Origin: Lycocorax pyrrhopterus obiensis
Taxonomy: Eukaryota > Chordata > Aves > Passeriformes > Paradisaeidae
Assembly: GCA_014706295.1 (NCBI GenBank)
Contig: JACSVZ010000007.1
Span: forward strand, 44,344,975-44,408,974
Direction: 5' to 3'
DNA: 64,000 nucleotides
Both the position numbers and the translations under genes were made by a program. Below are positions 1 to 10,029 of the stretch, piece after piece (position 1 is the stretch's first letter; each line of letters starts with the position of its first letter). The notes below the pieces were generated by a model, which had not been told where the DNA came from, did no database searches, and was given only the letters and a program-made list of their open reading frames with translations.

Positions 1-3000
1 AAGCTAATTTACACAGCTGTTTCTGCAGCTAAACAAATCTCTCACTTCAGTACACAGATCACAAACTTAACATCTCTCTACTTTCTCAGTAGGACCTATA
101 TATATTAAAATATGAGATTAAGCAACTTTCATAAGGAGTTCTATGAATTTTGAAATGGGCCCTACCTTGACTCTACTGAAAGTCAGTAGGAACTGAACTC
201 ACTTGAATTTAGCTCTTAAATCAATTGGCTACTGTAGCAGTAGTCTTTGAGGTGAACAATACTGATTCACATTTCGCAGATAAAACCTTGGAAGCCATAG
301 ATGTAATGTCACTTCTGGTATACTTTTACATATTTAAAATCTTTTCATTACTCAGTGTACTGGATGGTTGGGCTATCCAAACAGAGAAACCTAAATAGCA
401 TGTCTAGCAGTATGTGGTGTGGAGTTTGATGCTTCCCACCATAAACAGGCCTTGGGACCCATTGCTCTAATCACTGTTGATTGTGGACCATGTTTGCTGG
501 ATCCAGAGTTGGGGGATTTCTTCGTTATGTTCCCTGGTACACTGATTTCAAGTATGGCTCATCAGTCTCAACACAGAGTGATGCTGGTACATGACAGCTT
601 GGAGTCAAGAATACAGTTCCTGGAGACTGGGAATGGAGAGTGGCTGAAATGTCTTTGTGGAGTCAAGTCAAGTTAAAGCAAGGAAGTGCAGCTGACCTTT
701 GGCTGGTACATAGGAAAGCATCGGGGCATCTGTGTATTCCAAATCCTAGAGCTAGCATCATGCCAGATTAATCCTAGCAGGCTTTATTAGTTCCAGCTCT
801 GGGCTGTTCTTCAGTGCCATTAGTGGAACCAAGATGATACTATAAACAGTGTGAACATGTTTGTGGTGCTGTGCCTTAATTTATTATCCATGTGGACCTG
901 AACTTTCTTTGCATCTATGATACAGTTGGATAATCCACAGAAAAAATAGATTCAGGTGACTGTCACTTAGCAGGTCAGGTGGAAGACCCTGCTCTGTCTT
1001 CTGCTGTCCACAAGGCATTTCTGCCTACAAGAGGACAGTCAGAGGTTTTTTAGGTCTGTCACCACTGCCACAGGACCATTCAGAACAGCTCAGTTTGGGT
1101 CAGTTCCAGTGAGTGCTCTACACTCCTGACAGGCAAGGCTATTGCAGATATCCTTTGACTTAGATAAGCAAGTCACTTAACTTGTTTCTCCTGTTGGTTC
1201 TCCTGAGGGCACAGGAATCACAGCTCAAATCAAGGTAGGTCCATTCCACTCTCTCTTCTATCTCGAAGTCCCCCAGTGGCTCAGGGGACATTACTCTGTT
1301 GAAAGCACATAGGAGTGCTTCCTATGCCTCCCTTTCAGACTGACACTGATTTCTAGCTACTGGCTTCCCAGTCACCTGCATGAAATACTGAAACTGTTCC
1401 TGCAGTGTACATCACAACCCTGTTGAAATGGTACCACAGTCCATTGTGTGCCAGGCCTCTGATATGCTTAGTACAGTGTTCCCTGCCTGCAAAACAGGGA
1501 GAAAATTTGCGTAAGTGGGTATGGAGTACACTGGGAAGGGAAGAAAAAAAACAAAAAAGAAAGAAGAGGGAGAAAAAAATGCAATCCACAGCTTACAAAA
1601 CTCTGATTCTCTCAAGGTGTACTGAACTCTGCAGAGCAGTTATATTTCTGTGTGACTCATGGCAACCAGCAGTGTGTGCTCTAATAGCCTTGGGTGAGAT
1701 TGAAGTTTTGGTGATTGTGTTCACACTGTTGGCTCTCATCTTCTTTACCCCGAACCTTTCATCACTTCTCCAGATCAGAGCTTTGCTGTCACTGGATGGG
1801 GGAATGAGTAACCTAACAGCTTTGAAGGAAATGCTTAATAAAAATTGATGGATACAGCCCAAGAAGCTCCCCTTCCATCATTCTTGCTGGGAGTAAAGTT
1901 TTAAGTGTTGAAGAAGTCATGCTGTCAGCTGAAGTATTTTGTGCCTGAGATGCTCATATTTGCCAGGTTTGACAGGTGATGGAGTGGAGGGATATAGAGG
2001 GAGGTTGTTTGTGTAGGGAATTCAGAAATTAAATTAATTTGATTTCTAATGGAAGTTTAGAAAATACTAGCAAAGAGAAGTGCCAGCAAACTTTAAGGTT
2101 GGGGTCTCTCTAAAGCATAGATGCAGCAGATAAAAGTCTGTCCTATCGCTTAAGTATCCACCCTTGAGGCAGCTCTCATGCGCTGTGTTTTCTGTGTAAG
2201 AAAGCAGAAAATATTTGTCTGAGAAGGAAATTGCTCAGGCAAGAGATTATTTTTACTCTTTTATTCTGGTATTCTCTCTCATGTACAGATACCCCTGTCT
2301 GAGTGGTGGAGAGGTTGCAAGGTGCAGTAGAGGCACCAGGAGTCCTTCCCATGGGGACAGGTGTATCTTAGGGAAACATATCTGGGGACAGATTCTGAGA
2401 TGGACAGAGAAACATGGCTCGGGTAGTCTGGCTCTGCAACAGATTTCCTCTCCTTGGACCATGTCAGATTCCCAACTGGTCATTCGCATCTATCTTCACA
2501 GTTTTCCTGCCACGATGAATGCAGGATTTAATACAATTCTTCAACAAGCAGCCTACTCAGAAACACGTCTGTTGTTCCCAGAATGGCAATGGAGTCTGGT
2601 TTGTGTTAGCAAGACTTCATAAGACCTAAGTAAATATCAAAGAAGGGTCACAGTGTGCGCTTAATGCATGAAAAAGCTTCATCTTCAGGTTTGAACATTG
2701 CTTGGTCAGGGGTAAAAGTACACATTTACCTCACAGAAAGTGAATAGTTTGTAATTGTTGATAGTGCTGAGGTTGTCAGTAATTTTAGGAGAAAGAAGAA
2801 GATCTCTCCAAAGGAAATCTCTCAGCTGCATGGGTAAGTAGGAGTTCAGACTCGCTTGCCAGCTGGGTAAAACAACACTTATATACGGGTGGGTAGAAAC
2901 AAATGTTTCTCTTACTTTTTGCACTGTAAATTTTGTATTTTAAAATAGTGTGAAATAGTGTGTATTTTGCAAGTAGATTAATTTTATTTTTAGCTTGGCT

Positions 3001-3264
3001 TGGGTTAAGTTTGGTTGTCTTCTGGTTATTTGTGATTAGGTTTACTGGGACAAGAGTTTGCTCTTGCAGTGTCAGACTCTTGAATACAAAGTAACGCCCA
3101 AGGATTACTCTCAGTTTCTCTTTTGTCTAGGCAGGTTTAGGGGTTGATAACACGAATGCCAGTGAGGAAGAAATGTCTTCTGATGAGTGCATGCAACTTA
3201 ATGGTTTCAGAATACGGTATTATGCCCTGTAAACACCCAGTTCCTTCAACATTTTGTTAAGTTC
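1..3264. other. Unique AT-rich DNA, no gene recognised
   Basis: No exon, RNA gene or clear repeat is recognised here. The longest open frames are 147 codons (1405-1848, plus), 135 codons (2215-2622, plus) and 85 codons (419-676, plus). None has a recognisable domain, and the 147-codon frame runs through low-complexity A/G-rich sequence (about 1535-1580). Confidence 0.6.
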
Positions 3265-3620
3265 TTGGCAACTTCAGCCTCCAACGAAAATAAATTCTGC
3301 CATGGGTCTACATGTTGTATGAAGAATGATTTCCTGTTGCTAGTTTTCAATTTTCACTTTTCACAGTTTCATTGCACATCTTCCTGTTACGGTATTATGC
3401 AACAGAAAACAGAAACTCCCCATCTCCCTTTACTGGTATGGTTCCTTATTTGATGTACTTTTATCTTGTCTCATCCTTTGTAGCCCCTTTCTAAAGCAAG
3501 CAGTTGAAGCCATTTCAGTGTCTCTTTGTGTGATCTTTTCAAATCCCTTGCAAATTTTTATTACCCTTCCCTGAACCTTTACTTCAGTAATGTCATTCTT
3601 TGAGGTGTGAATAACAGAGA
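3265..3620 (-). repeat. Old degraded CR1-like LINE fragment, antisense
   Basis: On the minus strand the sequence follows the layout of old CR1 3' regions. On the plus strand one sees, in order, a stretch about sequence held in a tetrapod-wide LINE pattern: 'cttttatcttgtctcatcc' (about 3460), then 'gatcttttcaaatccc' (about 3532), 'attacccttccctgaacc' (about 3560) and a closing 'tttgaggtgtgaat' (about 3600). The match is by eye from memory of old antisense CR1 copies, and the copy is strongly diverged. The SINE just beyond it (3641) sits close to its edge. Confidence 0.45.
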
Positions 3621-3640
3621 AACCCTTCCTCCTGTTATAG

Positions 3641-3773
3641 ATCACAGAATATTCTGATTTGGAAGGCACCCACAAGGATTATCAAGCCCAACTCTTAAGT
3701 GAATGGCCTGTATAGGGATCAAACCTGTGACCTTTGCATTATTAGCACTGTGCTCTAACCAATTGGGCTAATC
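3641..3773 (-). repeat. TguSINE1-like SINE: tRNA-Ile head, CR1-type tail
   Basis: Read on the minus strand, about 3773 to 3704 resembles a tRNA-Ile gene: a D-arm/A-box region with 'ttggttagagca', an anticodon region 'gtgctaataatgc' and a B-box 'ggtttgatccc'. This is followed by a CR1-like tail with 'ccttgtgggtgccttccaa' and a terminal 'attctgtgat'. A tRNA-Ile head joined to a CR1 3' end is the structure of zebra finch TguSINE1. The tRNA part has substitutions throughout, so it is not a working tRNA gene. A second, shorter copy lies at 23071-23196. Confidence 0.8.
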
Positions 3774-3822
3774 TCAGGGTTGATAATCTGAGGGTTAATA
3801 ATCTGAGGGTTAATAGTCAGAG
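3774..3822. repeat. Short tandem repeat at the SINE head
   Basis: About three imperfect units of 16-17 bp containing 'ctgagggtt(a/g)ataat' lie directly against the 5' (tRNA) end of the SINE at 3641-3773. Confidence 0.6.
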
Positions 3823-5984
3823 GACCTGCACAGCAACTGCATCATATTTGAGATCATAGTGACATTTGTACTTGCCTGTTTGTTGTTAATATCTACCTGA
3901 AACCTCCCAGAATCATGTTTGGATCTTTAATGTTCATGTTGCATCAGTAACTCATAGTTATGCTGAGATTAAATAGACATGGATATGTCTTCCTCCTTAT
4001 CGGGCCTGAATTACTAATGTTACTAAAAAAATTCAGTCTTGAGGCTGATCTTTGAGTAAATTTGATTTTCACTTCCATGGGACTTCCACTACCCTTTCAG
4101 GAAGACATATTTCCCATTAGACATCTGCCTGCATTGCTGAAGCTAATTTTTGCTTTCTTCAGCTCATCTTCTATTTTCCCTAGTCTCTGCATGTGGTCCA
4201 GAAATCATAATGAGTATTGCATTTGGGGAATTTGAGCATCAGCAAACTAGAAGACTTTCCAAATATCCTTACAAACTTTCTGCCTGCTTCTTTTTTTAAT
4301 GCAACATAATTTATAAAGTACACCACAAGTCTCTTGATGAAGTGACAGAAGTGCCATTCTGTTAACAAACAGACTGAATGTTGGAAAGCTCTGGCGATAT
4401 CAGTCTGTTTAAGGAAACCTTAGAGCATGACAACCACTTACTGAGTCTTTCAGATTAATAAAGCCATACACAAGTTCTGGGCAGGGACAAACATTATCAA
4501 TAAAATAAGAACTGCTTACTGAATCTCATGGGTGTTGTAGTGGTAATAGCTTGAGGAAATTCCTCTTAGGCTCAAATAACCTATGCATTTTGAATCAGGC
4601 AGGATTAGGCTTCTGCCCCTTCTGTCATCAGATACATTGGATTTTCTATAATGTCTTGCACACTGGCAACTGGGAAACTGGCTTTTCTTCCTTTTTTTTT
4701 AAGTGTCTTAGAAAGGCAACCAACAAACTTATCTTTTCTCACTTCCCCCTTCCCCTCCTGCTTTTCTTTTTAGTTAAGTTGGAGGGAACTCTTGAAATTG
4801 CCCTTATTCTTCATGCACAGAGGATATATCAGGATTCCAATATATATTAAACATCCTGCAGTGAGAGTTCTGCTTGTAACAAATAAAAGTGAATGGTTTT
4901 GTGTGGTTTTTTTTTCCCTTGCAGTTTTCATGAGCTAGTAAAGAGGAATTTGGCTGCAAAATACTCCCCATCCCTTAAGGAAACAAATCCTGAAAGTTTC
5001 TGGAACTGTTTTTGAATGTCGGGTTGTGAAAAAACCCATAAACAAACCACTTATCTTTACATCTTTGGTATAAATTTACTGGCTTGATTTACTGTATTTG
5101 TTTCCTGTGAAAAATTCCCATGGCATATATATGCTCCCATGGCCTGATTTGGGAATTCTTTAAACACAGTTTTGTACAGAGGGAGCAGATATCAAGGAAG
5201 GCTTTGGCTGTTATGCTGAACAAAACAAGTGATCATAATCAGCTCTCAGTGAGACCATTTACCCGATGGTAGGACTGCATTTGTTTAAACAAATTACGAT
5301 GAAATGAGTCTGTCTGATATTGCAGTACATGTAAATTGCTAATTGGAGCTATGTCACAGGAACTGCCACTTTGGTGAAGATTTGGGTTGGGGCTTGTTTT
5401 GTCTGTATGTCATCTTAAATGCCTCTGGTGTTGATGGATCTGATATTTTCTGCATTGCAGCAGAGTTGCTGGCTTGATTGGAGTACAGTTGATTAGCTTG
5501 AAGCTAAAGTGTGACCGTGGCTGAATTTGGATATTCCCAGCGAGGGCTGTATATATGATTACTGGTTGGTATGTGACTGAGCTTAAAAATTGTCTTCCAG
5601 CATTCCCTGTGTTTCTGATTCCAGGGATAAGATTCCAGCCTGCAGGGTTACTAATCCAACAGAAAGCAGATTATCTTGTGCCTTTACTTCTAGTCCTGTA
5701 AAACACTCACACTCCAGAAAACAAAATAACAGGAACTAGGAGCCATAATACCTAGACAGGAAATAATTGCTTTAGTGTTATTCTCTGTGACTTCTTTTGC
5801 AGTTTTGTCTATCACAATGGTAGTTTTTGGTTTCAGCTCTATTTCAAGCTAGTTTATTAAGGAGCTTGAAATGGCTGTTGTAACACAGGTCTTTTATCTG
5901 CAGAAATCAGTTTGGGTATGGACATGAATCATGGGAGAAGGGTCTGGCGCAAGCTGAGCTCTGTTCAATAGATGTTCAGTACTG
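3823..5984. other. Unique AT-rich DNA, no gene recognised
   Basis: No coding or RNA gene is recognised. The part around 5000-5360 is low in simple repeats and holds dense AT-rich transcription-factor-like words, including a perfect FOX-type palindrome and 'attgctaattgg', so it is a candidate conserved noncoding stretch. Confidence 0.5.
5279..5294. promoter_or_regulatory. Perfect 16-bp palindrome with two forkhead-type cores
   Basis: ATTTGTTTAAACAAAT reads the same on both strands and contains the forkhead core TGTTTA in each direction. The palindrome is seen directly. Any regulatory role is inference from the motif alone. Confidence 0.35.
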
Positions 5985-6106
5985 GTCTAGTGAAAGGTGT
6001 CCCTGCCCAGGGCAGGGGGGTTGGAACTAGATGATGTTTGAGGTCCCTTCCAAGCCCAGCCATTCTATGATTCTATGATTCTGTGATGATTCTATGATTC
6101 TATGAT
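5985..6106 (+). repeat. CR1 3'-end fragment
   Basis: The fragment holds the CR1 3' region, with 'agtgaaaggtgtccctgcc' near the start, a 'ggggggttggaactagatga' block, and 'aggtcccttccaa'. It ends in about five copies of an 8-9-bp ATTCTATG-like tail repeat (6061-6106). Only about 120 bp remains, as expected for a 5'-truncated insertion. Confidence 0.9.
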
Positions 6107-8794
6107 CCTACAACAACAATCTGGATGCAGATGTGAGGTGCGACTAATGTGAGGGGCTCAGGAAGGACTGGAGCAGCTTGGGTACTGCAGGTCACAGGCA
6201 GGCACACCCAAAATCAGTGCATGAAAAGCTTGTGTAACACCCACCTGGATTCATCTTGTGCCCACAAACAGTCCCTTGCTTTCTTAAGAACCGCAGTATT
6301 TAATGCATTTCAAACAAGAAAGAGGTCATTGCTCGTGGTACAGTAGCTTCTCTAGTGGAAATGTGTTCCTTCAGTACTGAAGCATTTTAAAAATCTCTTT
6401 GGCTATTACACTAAAAATTGACTTTGCCACAGTATAGCAAACATATGGAAGGAATATCCTGGAACTTTGTTTCTTCTCTTGCTGTTGGTGGTGTTTGTGT
6501 TCTCCATTAGGCATTGCTTGTGGATGCTTCCCTGCTCTCCCCTGCTGCCAGCATGCTGCCTGATACTCAAAACATGAGCATTCAGAAAGAGAAAAGCCTT
6601 CAATCGAAAATGCTCATTCCTAATACAAAGAGAAAGGCAAAACACTGAAATTCTTTAAAGAAAAGAGTGGAAAATACCAAAAAGGAAGGAAAACAGCAGC
6701 ACTGTCTGTTCAAACCAGAAATTATTGGAGTGCATTAGCCTATAGTGCAAGAAAACTTGCTTCATTAGTCCTTATTAAAGTCTGCAAATCAGTTAAATTT
6801 ATACAGATATGTAGCTTGAGAACTGTTGTTCCAGATAATTCAGACATAGACCCTCTCCTTTGATGCAGTATCAACACTCTGTGGTAGTAAATTTTTCCAT
6901 TAGTTTGGTAGGTAAAGCATACAGGGCTAAATTTAGCTTTAGCGCATGTACAGCGTAACCAGAGAAATTTGCTGGATTCAGTCTGGTTCTGTGCAGAGTA
7001 GGCTCCATCCCCTTCAGAACTTCCTGCTTGTGCTCTTTCTGCCCAACACTCCCACTTACAGGATTTTCCTCTAGGGGGTGTGGGAGCACATAACCAGCGG
7101 TACTTCCTGTGCGGGTTTGACTGCGTGACAGGGAGAGGCATCACTGGTGTAGCTCTGTAGTGACATAGCACAAGAAAGTAAGAGTTTGGTTTGCAGTCAC
7201 TGTTGCTGCTGTGGCTAAAATTCACGATCTGTAGCTGAAGTTAGATGTTGCTTGGTACCTTCATTTAGCAGTATTTCTGACTTCAGTGTTTTCTTCATAT
7301 TTCCATATGTAACGCTGCAAGGATGTACTGAGGAGGATGTGGTTATCAATTTATGTAGGATGATTGAGAAACAAAGGAGGGAGTTATAAAGCATGGGAAA
7401 AATATGGACAGACACTTGCAATATAAACACAAGGATGTTTACCAAGTCCAAGAGCTGGCTGGGACTTATCCATGTCCATGCAGTACTTGCAAGCATGAGA
7501 CATCATTTTTCACGGGGAGTTCTGGAGTATAATCCATCATCATTCAAAATGAACCAGCCATTCTCTGAAAACTATTTAGGTCATGAGATGTCACCACACC
7601 TGACCATAAAATCCATCATGCTGGGGAAATCAATGGCCAGTGCCTGGCATTGTGAAACACTATGAGGCAGAAGCTGTATTTATCTTTGTTAGAATTGACA
7701 GATCTGTCCTGTAGCTTTAGATTAGCCCACACTGACATACCAACTCAATGTATTACCATCCATCAGGGTGATCTCCTTTGGAACAAGCCAGCTACTACTC
7801 TAGCTTGAGGATTTCTGAGTTTGTTGACGGATTTGGAACACTCTGAACATATATAAGAAGAAAGACACCTTTTGAAATGCTAAACAGCTCTTTTCTTTAT
7901 TCTTAGCAATTATCTTTGGTGTTGGATTGCTCACTCCTCCCATCCTTCATATCTCTTTTCTTGAGCCTGCAAGGGTATTTTGCACTGAACATTTTCAGCC
8001 AGACAGCCTTGCACAACATACAGCAGTGCACTTTACATCACATCTTCAAGATTCCCGGAAGACTAAATACCAAGTTCAGTCTCTGTACCTGTATACTGTA
8101 CACTGACTCATCAGAGAGTCTTTTGGGCTCACCAAACTTCAAATTAAAGCCATTGCTTCTGTGCAGAGGGCGCTTGTCCATCAGCACCACGGTAACTTCA
8201 CATCTATTGAAGTGTGTGTCAGACCAGAGCTGATTTAGTGGAGCAAGCTGATAAGGACATCCTTGCTACAGAAACGAAATAAAGAAATAAATGTTTCTTT
8301 TATATGCTGAGAATTGGCTCTCACTTATGGGTGTTCCTGAGTGTCTGAGCAGCATTTTATCAGGCAAAAGATGGAACTTTCTTTCCCTTTGTCTGGCTTT
8401 GTGCTTCTCATACTATTACATAATTACAAAAGAATGCCCAGTAGTGGCCAACAGTGAATGCTGAAGCACTGTTTGAGCAGGTCAAACTTATAATGATAGT
8501 TCCTCAGAGGATACTCCCAAGTATTCCTGGGCTTGAAGTTTTTATATTTCATAGCCTTTGACAGAACTTTTTTCCATTAATCCTTCCAATTGCTTTTTAA
8601 ATCTAGGCAAACTTCTATAAGTCTATAGAATCTATGGAATAAGTTTCATTAGTAAACTACTTTCCGCATATTTAAGGGGAATACCACTGCTAGAATGACA
8701 TCTGAGGAGATTTAAGGGGAGAGAACATTTATACTAAATCACACAGCTGCTAATACACATACAGGTTATTGTAAAAATATACATAAATTTTATG
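6107..8794. other. Unique DNA, no gene recognised
   Basis: The longest frame is 161 codons on the minus strand (6740-7225). It lacks a recognisable domain and overlaps another open frame on the same strand, so I do not call it a gene. Nothing else is recognised. Confidence 0.5.
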
Positions 8795-8864
8795 AAACAT
8801 ACTAGTAAGAATGCCTAGGCCTGGATGGTATTCAGCCAGAAGTTCTGAAGGTGTTCAGGGATGA
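8795..8864 (+). repeat. CR1 ORF2 fragment, 5' half of a split copy
   Basis: From 8818 the plus frame reads GLDGIQPEVLKVF, the conserved G-DGI-P-VL stretch at the start of the CR1 reverse-transcriptase domain. Similarity stops soon after, near 8865. The sequence expected next in CR1, about 35 codons later ending in a D-W--ANV motif, is found at 11134-11240. This piece and the one at 11134-11830 are probably one old CR1 copy interrupted by about 2.27 kb. Confidence 0.55.
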
Positions 8865-9062
8865 ATGGACGAATATAAACAATACATGTAATCTCTCCCT
8901 GTTGGGCAGTGCATGTGGTCAAGCCCACATAGATGTCCCTGATACTTTCTCTGGTCTCCTGGGGTCCATTTTTGGGTCCCTCACTTTGCAAAGTCCCAAG
9001 GGGCCGAGCAGAGCCCGCACAGAGAATAACATTTGGCGCTTTGTGTCCTCTCCCACAGTACT

Positions 9063-9165
9063 GCTGGGAGTTCGAGGGTAGCTTGCTGGGGGAGAGAATC
9101 AGAAGAGTAAAACAGAGAAAACTTGTGGCTTGACATAAAAGCCAGGGGTGTCCAGGATGAGGTGC
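9063..9165 (-). mobile_element. Endogenous retrovirus LTR fragment, antisense
   Basis: The reverse complement matches the 3' part of the LTR at 10030-10197. Shared blocks are 'ggcttttat' followed by 'gagccacaa' or 'aagccacaa', and then 'ttctctcccccagcaagct' exactly. It also matches 25545-25600 more loosely. Only this part of the LTR is recognised, so it is a broken copy. It lies downstream of the protamine-like gene and in the same orientation as that gene. Confidence 0.65.
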
Positions 9166-9360
9166 GCACGTGTCCATGGCCTGTTACTCTGATCCCAAAC
9201 TGTCCTATGCATTGTGCTGCCCACAGCTGTTGGGCATGGACATGGACACACTGACCTGTGGGCCACCCGCACCCCTGGGACACGGGCAGACACCAAGAGA
9301 TCTACTGCTGGTGCAGAGTGCACCAGGGACACACCCACTCATCATGCGAGCTTGCTATGC

Positions 9361-9366
9361 TTTATT
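9361..9366 (-). terminator. AATAAA polyadenylation signal of the protamine-like gene
   Basis: Plus-strand TTTATT is AATAAA on the minus strand, 54 bases past the stop codon at 9421-9423. A short 3' UTR of this kind fits a small testis-type single-exon gene. A transcript end would be expected about 10-30 bases further, near 9335-9350. Confidence 0.65.
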
Positions 9367-9420
9367 GTTGGAGCCAGGCCCATGTGGTGGCTGGTCTTCT
9401 CAGGGCTCTGGCTCTAAAAC

Positions 9421-9666
9421 TCAAAGGTTGTCTACCGGCTCATTGAACTCATTCGCCTCCTCCGGCTCATCCGGCTCCTCTTCTTCGCGGCGTCTGCGTC
9501 TCTTGAGGGGCCGGTGCTTGATGATTGGGCCGTGCTCTGCACGTCGGCCCCTTGGCCGCGTGCTGCGGCGGCGAGAGCGGCTGTGGCCAGTGCGCCGTGT
9601 CTTCCGCAGGTACTGGCGCCGGCTCCTGCTCCTGTGCCCTCTGGCCCGCCGGTTGTAGCCAGCCAT
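9421..9666 (-). CDS. Protamine-like / sperm nuclear basic protein candidate
   Basis: An 81-residue protein from a complete single-exon gene. Residues 1-60 are strongly basic, with 24 Arg and 3 Lys. They include two SR/RS clusters (residues 12-17 and 29-34), which would be candidate SR-kinase sites, and an Arg run at 56-60. Residues 61-81 form an acidic Pro/Glu tail starting with four Glu; there are 12 acidic residues overall. There is no cysteine. The opening (Met-Ala-x-Tyr-x-Arg-Arg-x-Arg, then Arg-Ser-Arg-Ser-Arg-Arg) resembles chicken protamine (galline), which is also cysteine-free, intronless and about 60 residues long. If the reading is right, the protein would compact DNA in spermatid nuclei, and the acidic tail could be a removable or chaperone-like segment; both are inference. 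The start is supported by context AGCACCATGG and a TATA box 38 bases upstream. The frame is GC- and CpG-rich, unlike its AT-rich surroundings. Alternatives are a transition protein, a divergent or decaying protamine paralogue, or a chance Arg-rich frame, the last made unlikely by the promoter and polyA signals. Confidence 0.7.
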   Translation of the reverse strand: MAGYNRRARGHRSRSRRQYLRKTRRTGHSRSRRRSTRPRGRRAEHGPIIKHRPLKRRRRREEEEPDEPEEANEFNEPVDNL

Positions 9667-9780
9667 GGTGCTGCTCGCTGAGTGCTGTGGGTGGCTGCCC
9701 TGCTTTTATAGGGGTGCCAGGCTGGAGCCCTTTGTGATGCAAGCGCTTTACAGAGCCAACCTCACCAGTGGTGTCACAAT
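9667..9780 (-). promoter_or_regulatory. TATA promoter of the protamine-like gene
   Basis: On the minus strand TATAAAA lies at 9710-9704. A start site 25-32 bases downstream would give a 5' UTR of only about 10-20 bases before the ATG at 9666. Upstream are a TTGCATCA element (9742-9735; TGATGCAA on the other strand, of the CREB/ATF-C/EBP composite type) and a TGACA half-site (9772-9776). Mammalian protamine promoters also combine a TATA box with CRE-like sites bound by CREM. The TATA box is clear; the CRE-like sites are only suggestive. Confidence 0.6.
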
Positions 9781-10029
9781 GGCTGCATGGCAATACTCCA
9801 TGGCTACTGCTCAACCCCATGGCCACATGGAGTGGGCAGCTGCCCTGTGCCTAGAGGGACATTGCTTCACTACCACCATGATCTGGCAGGCCTGCTGGAC
9901 ACTGTCTTGACATGGGAGACCTAGGAGGGCTGGCTGGGCTGACCAGCAGTGCAGGCGATGTGGTGGGAGGAGGCAGCACAGAGGCAGATGAGCCCATTGC
10001 GGCATTGGTGCTGGTAGCAATGATGGCGT
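9781..10029. other. Upstream flank of the protamine-like gene
   Basis: GC-rich sequence with no recognised repeat core. It may include a diverged 5' portion of the LTR recognised from 10030, but I could not align it with confidence. Confidence 0.4.

Noticed and set aside
1405..1848. 147-codon plus-strand open frame
   Set aside because: Runs through A/G-rich low-complexity sequence that gives a Lys-rich stretch; no domain, and open frames also lie on the other strand.
3704..3773. tRNA-Ile-like sequence on the minus strand
   Set aside because: Head of a SINE with several arm mismatches and a CR1-type tail directly attached, so not a functional tRNA gene.
6740..7225. 161-codon minus-strand open frame
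   Set aside because: No family features; a second open frame overlaps it on the same strand, as expected of chance frames. Transcript data would be needed to revive it.
9170..9658. 162-codon plus-strand frame rich in Arg and Leu, over the protamine-like gene
   Set aside because: It is the antisense of the CGN-rich coding sequence, which leaves few stops on the other strand. It has no promoter or polyA signal of its own.
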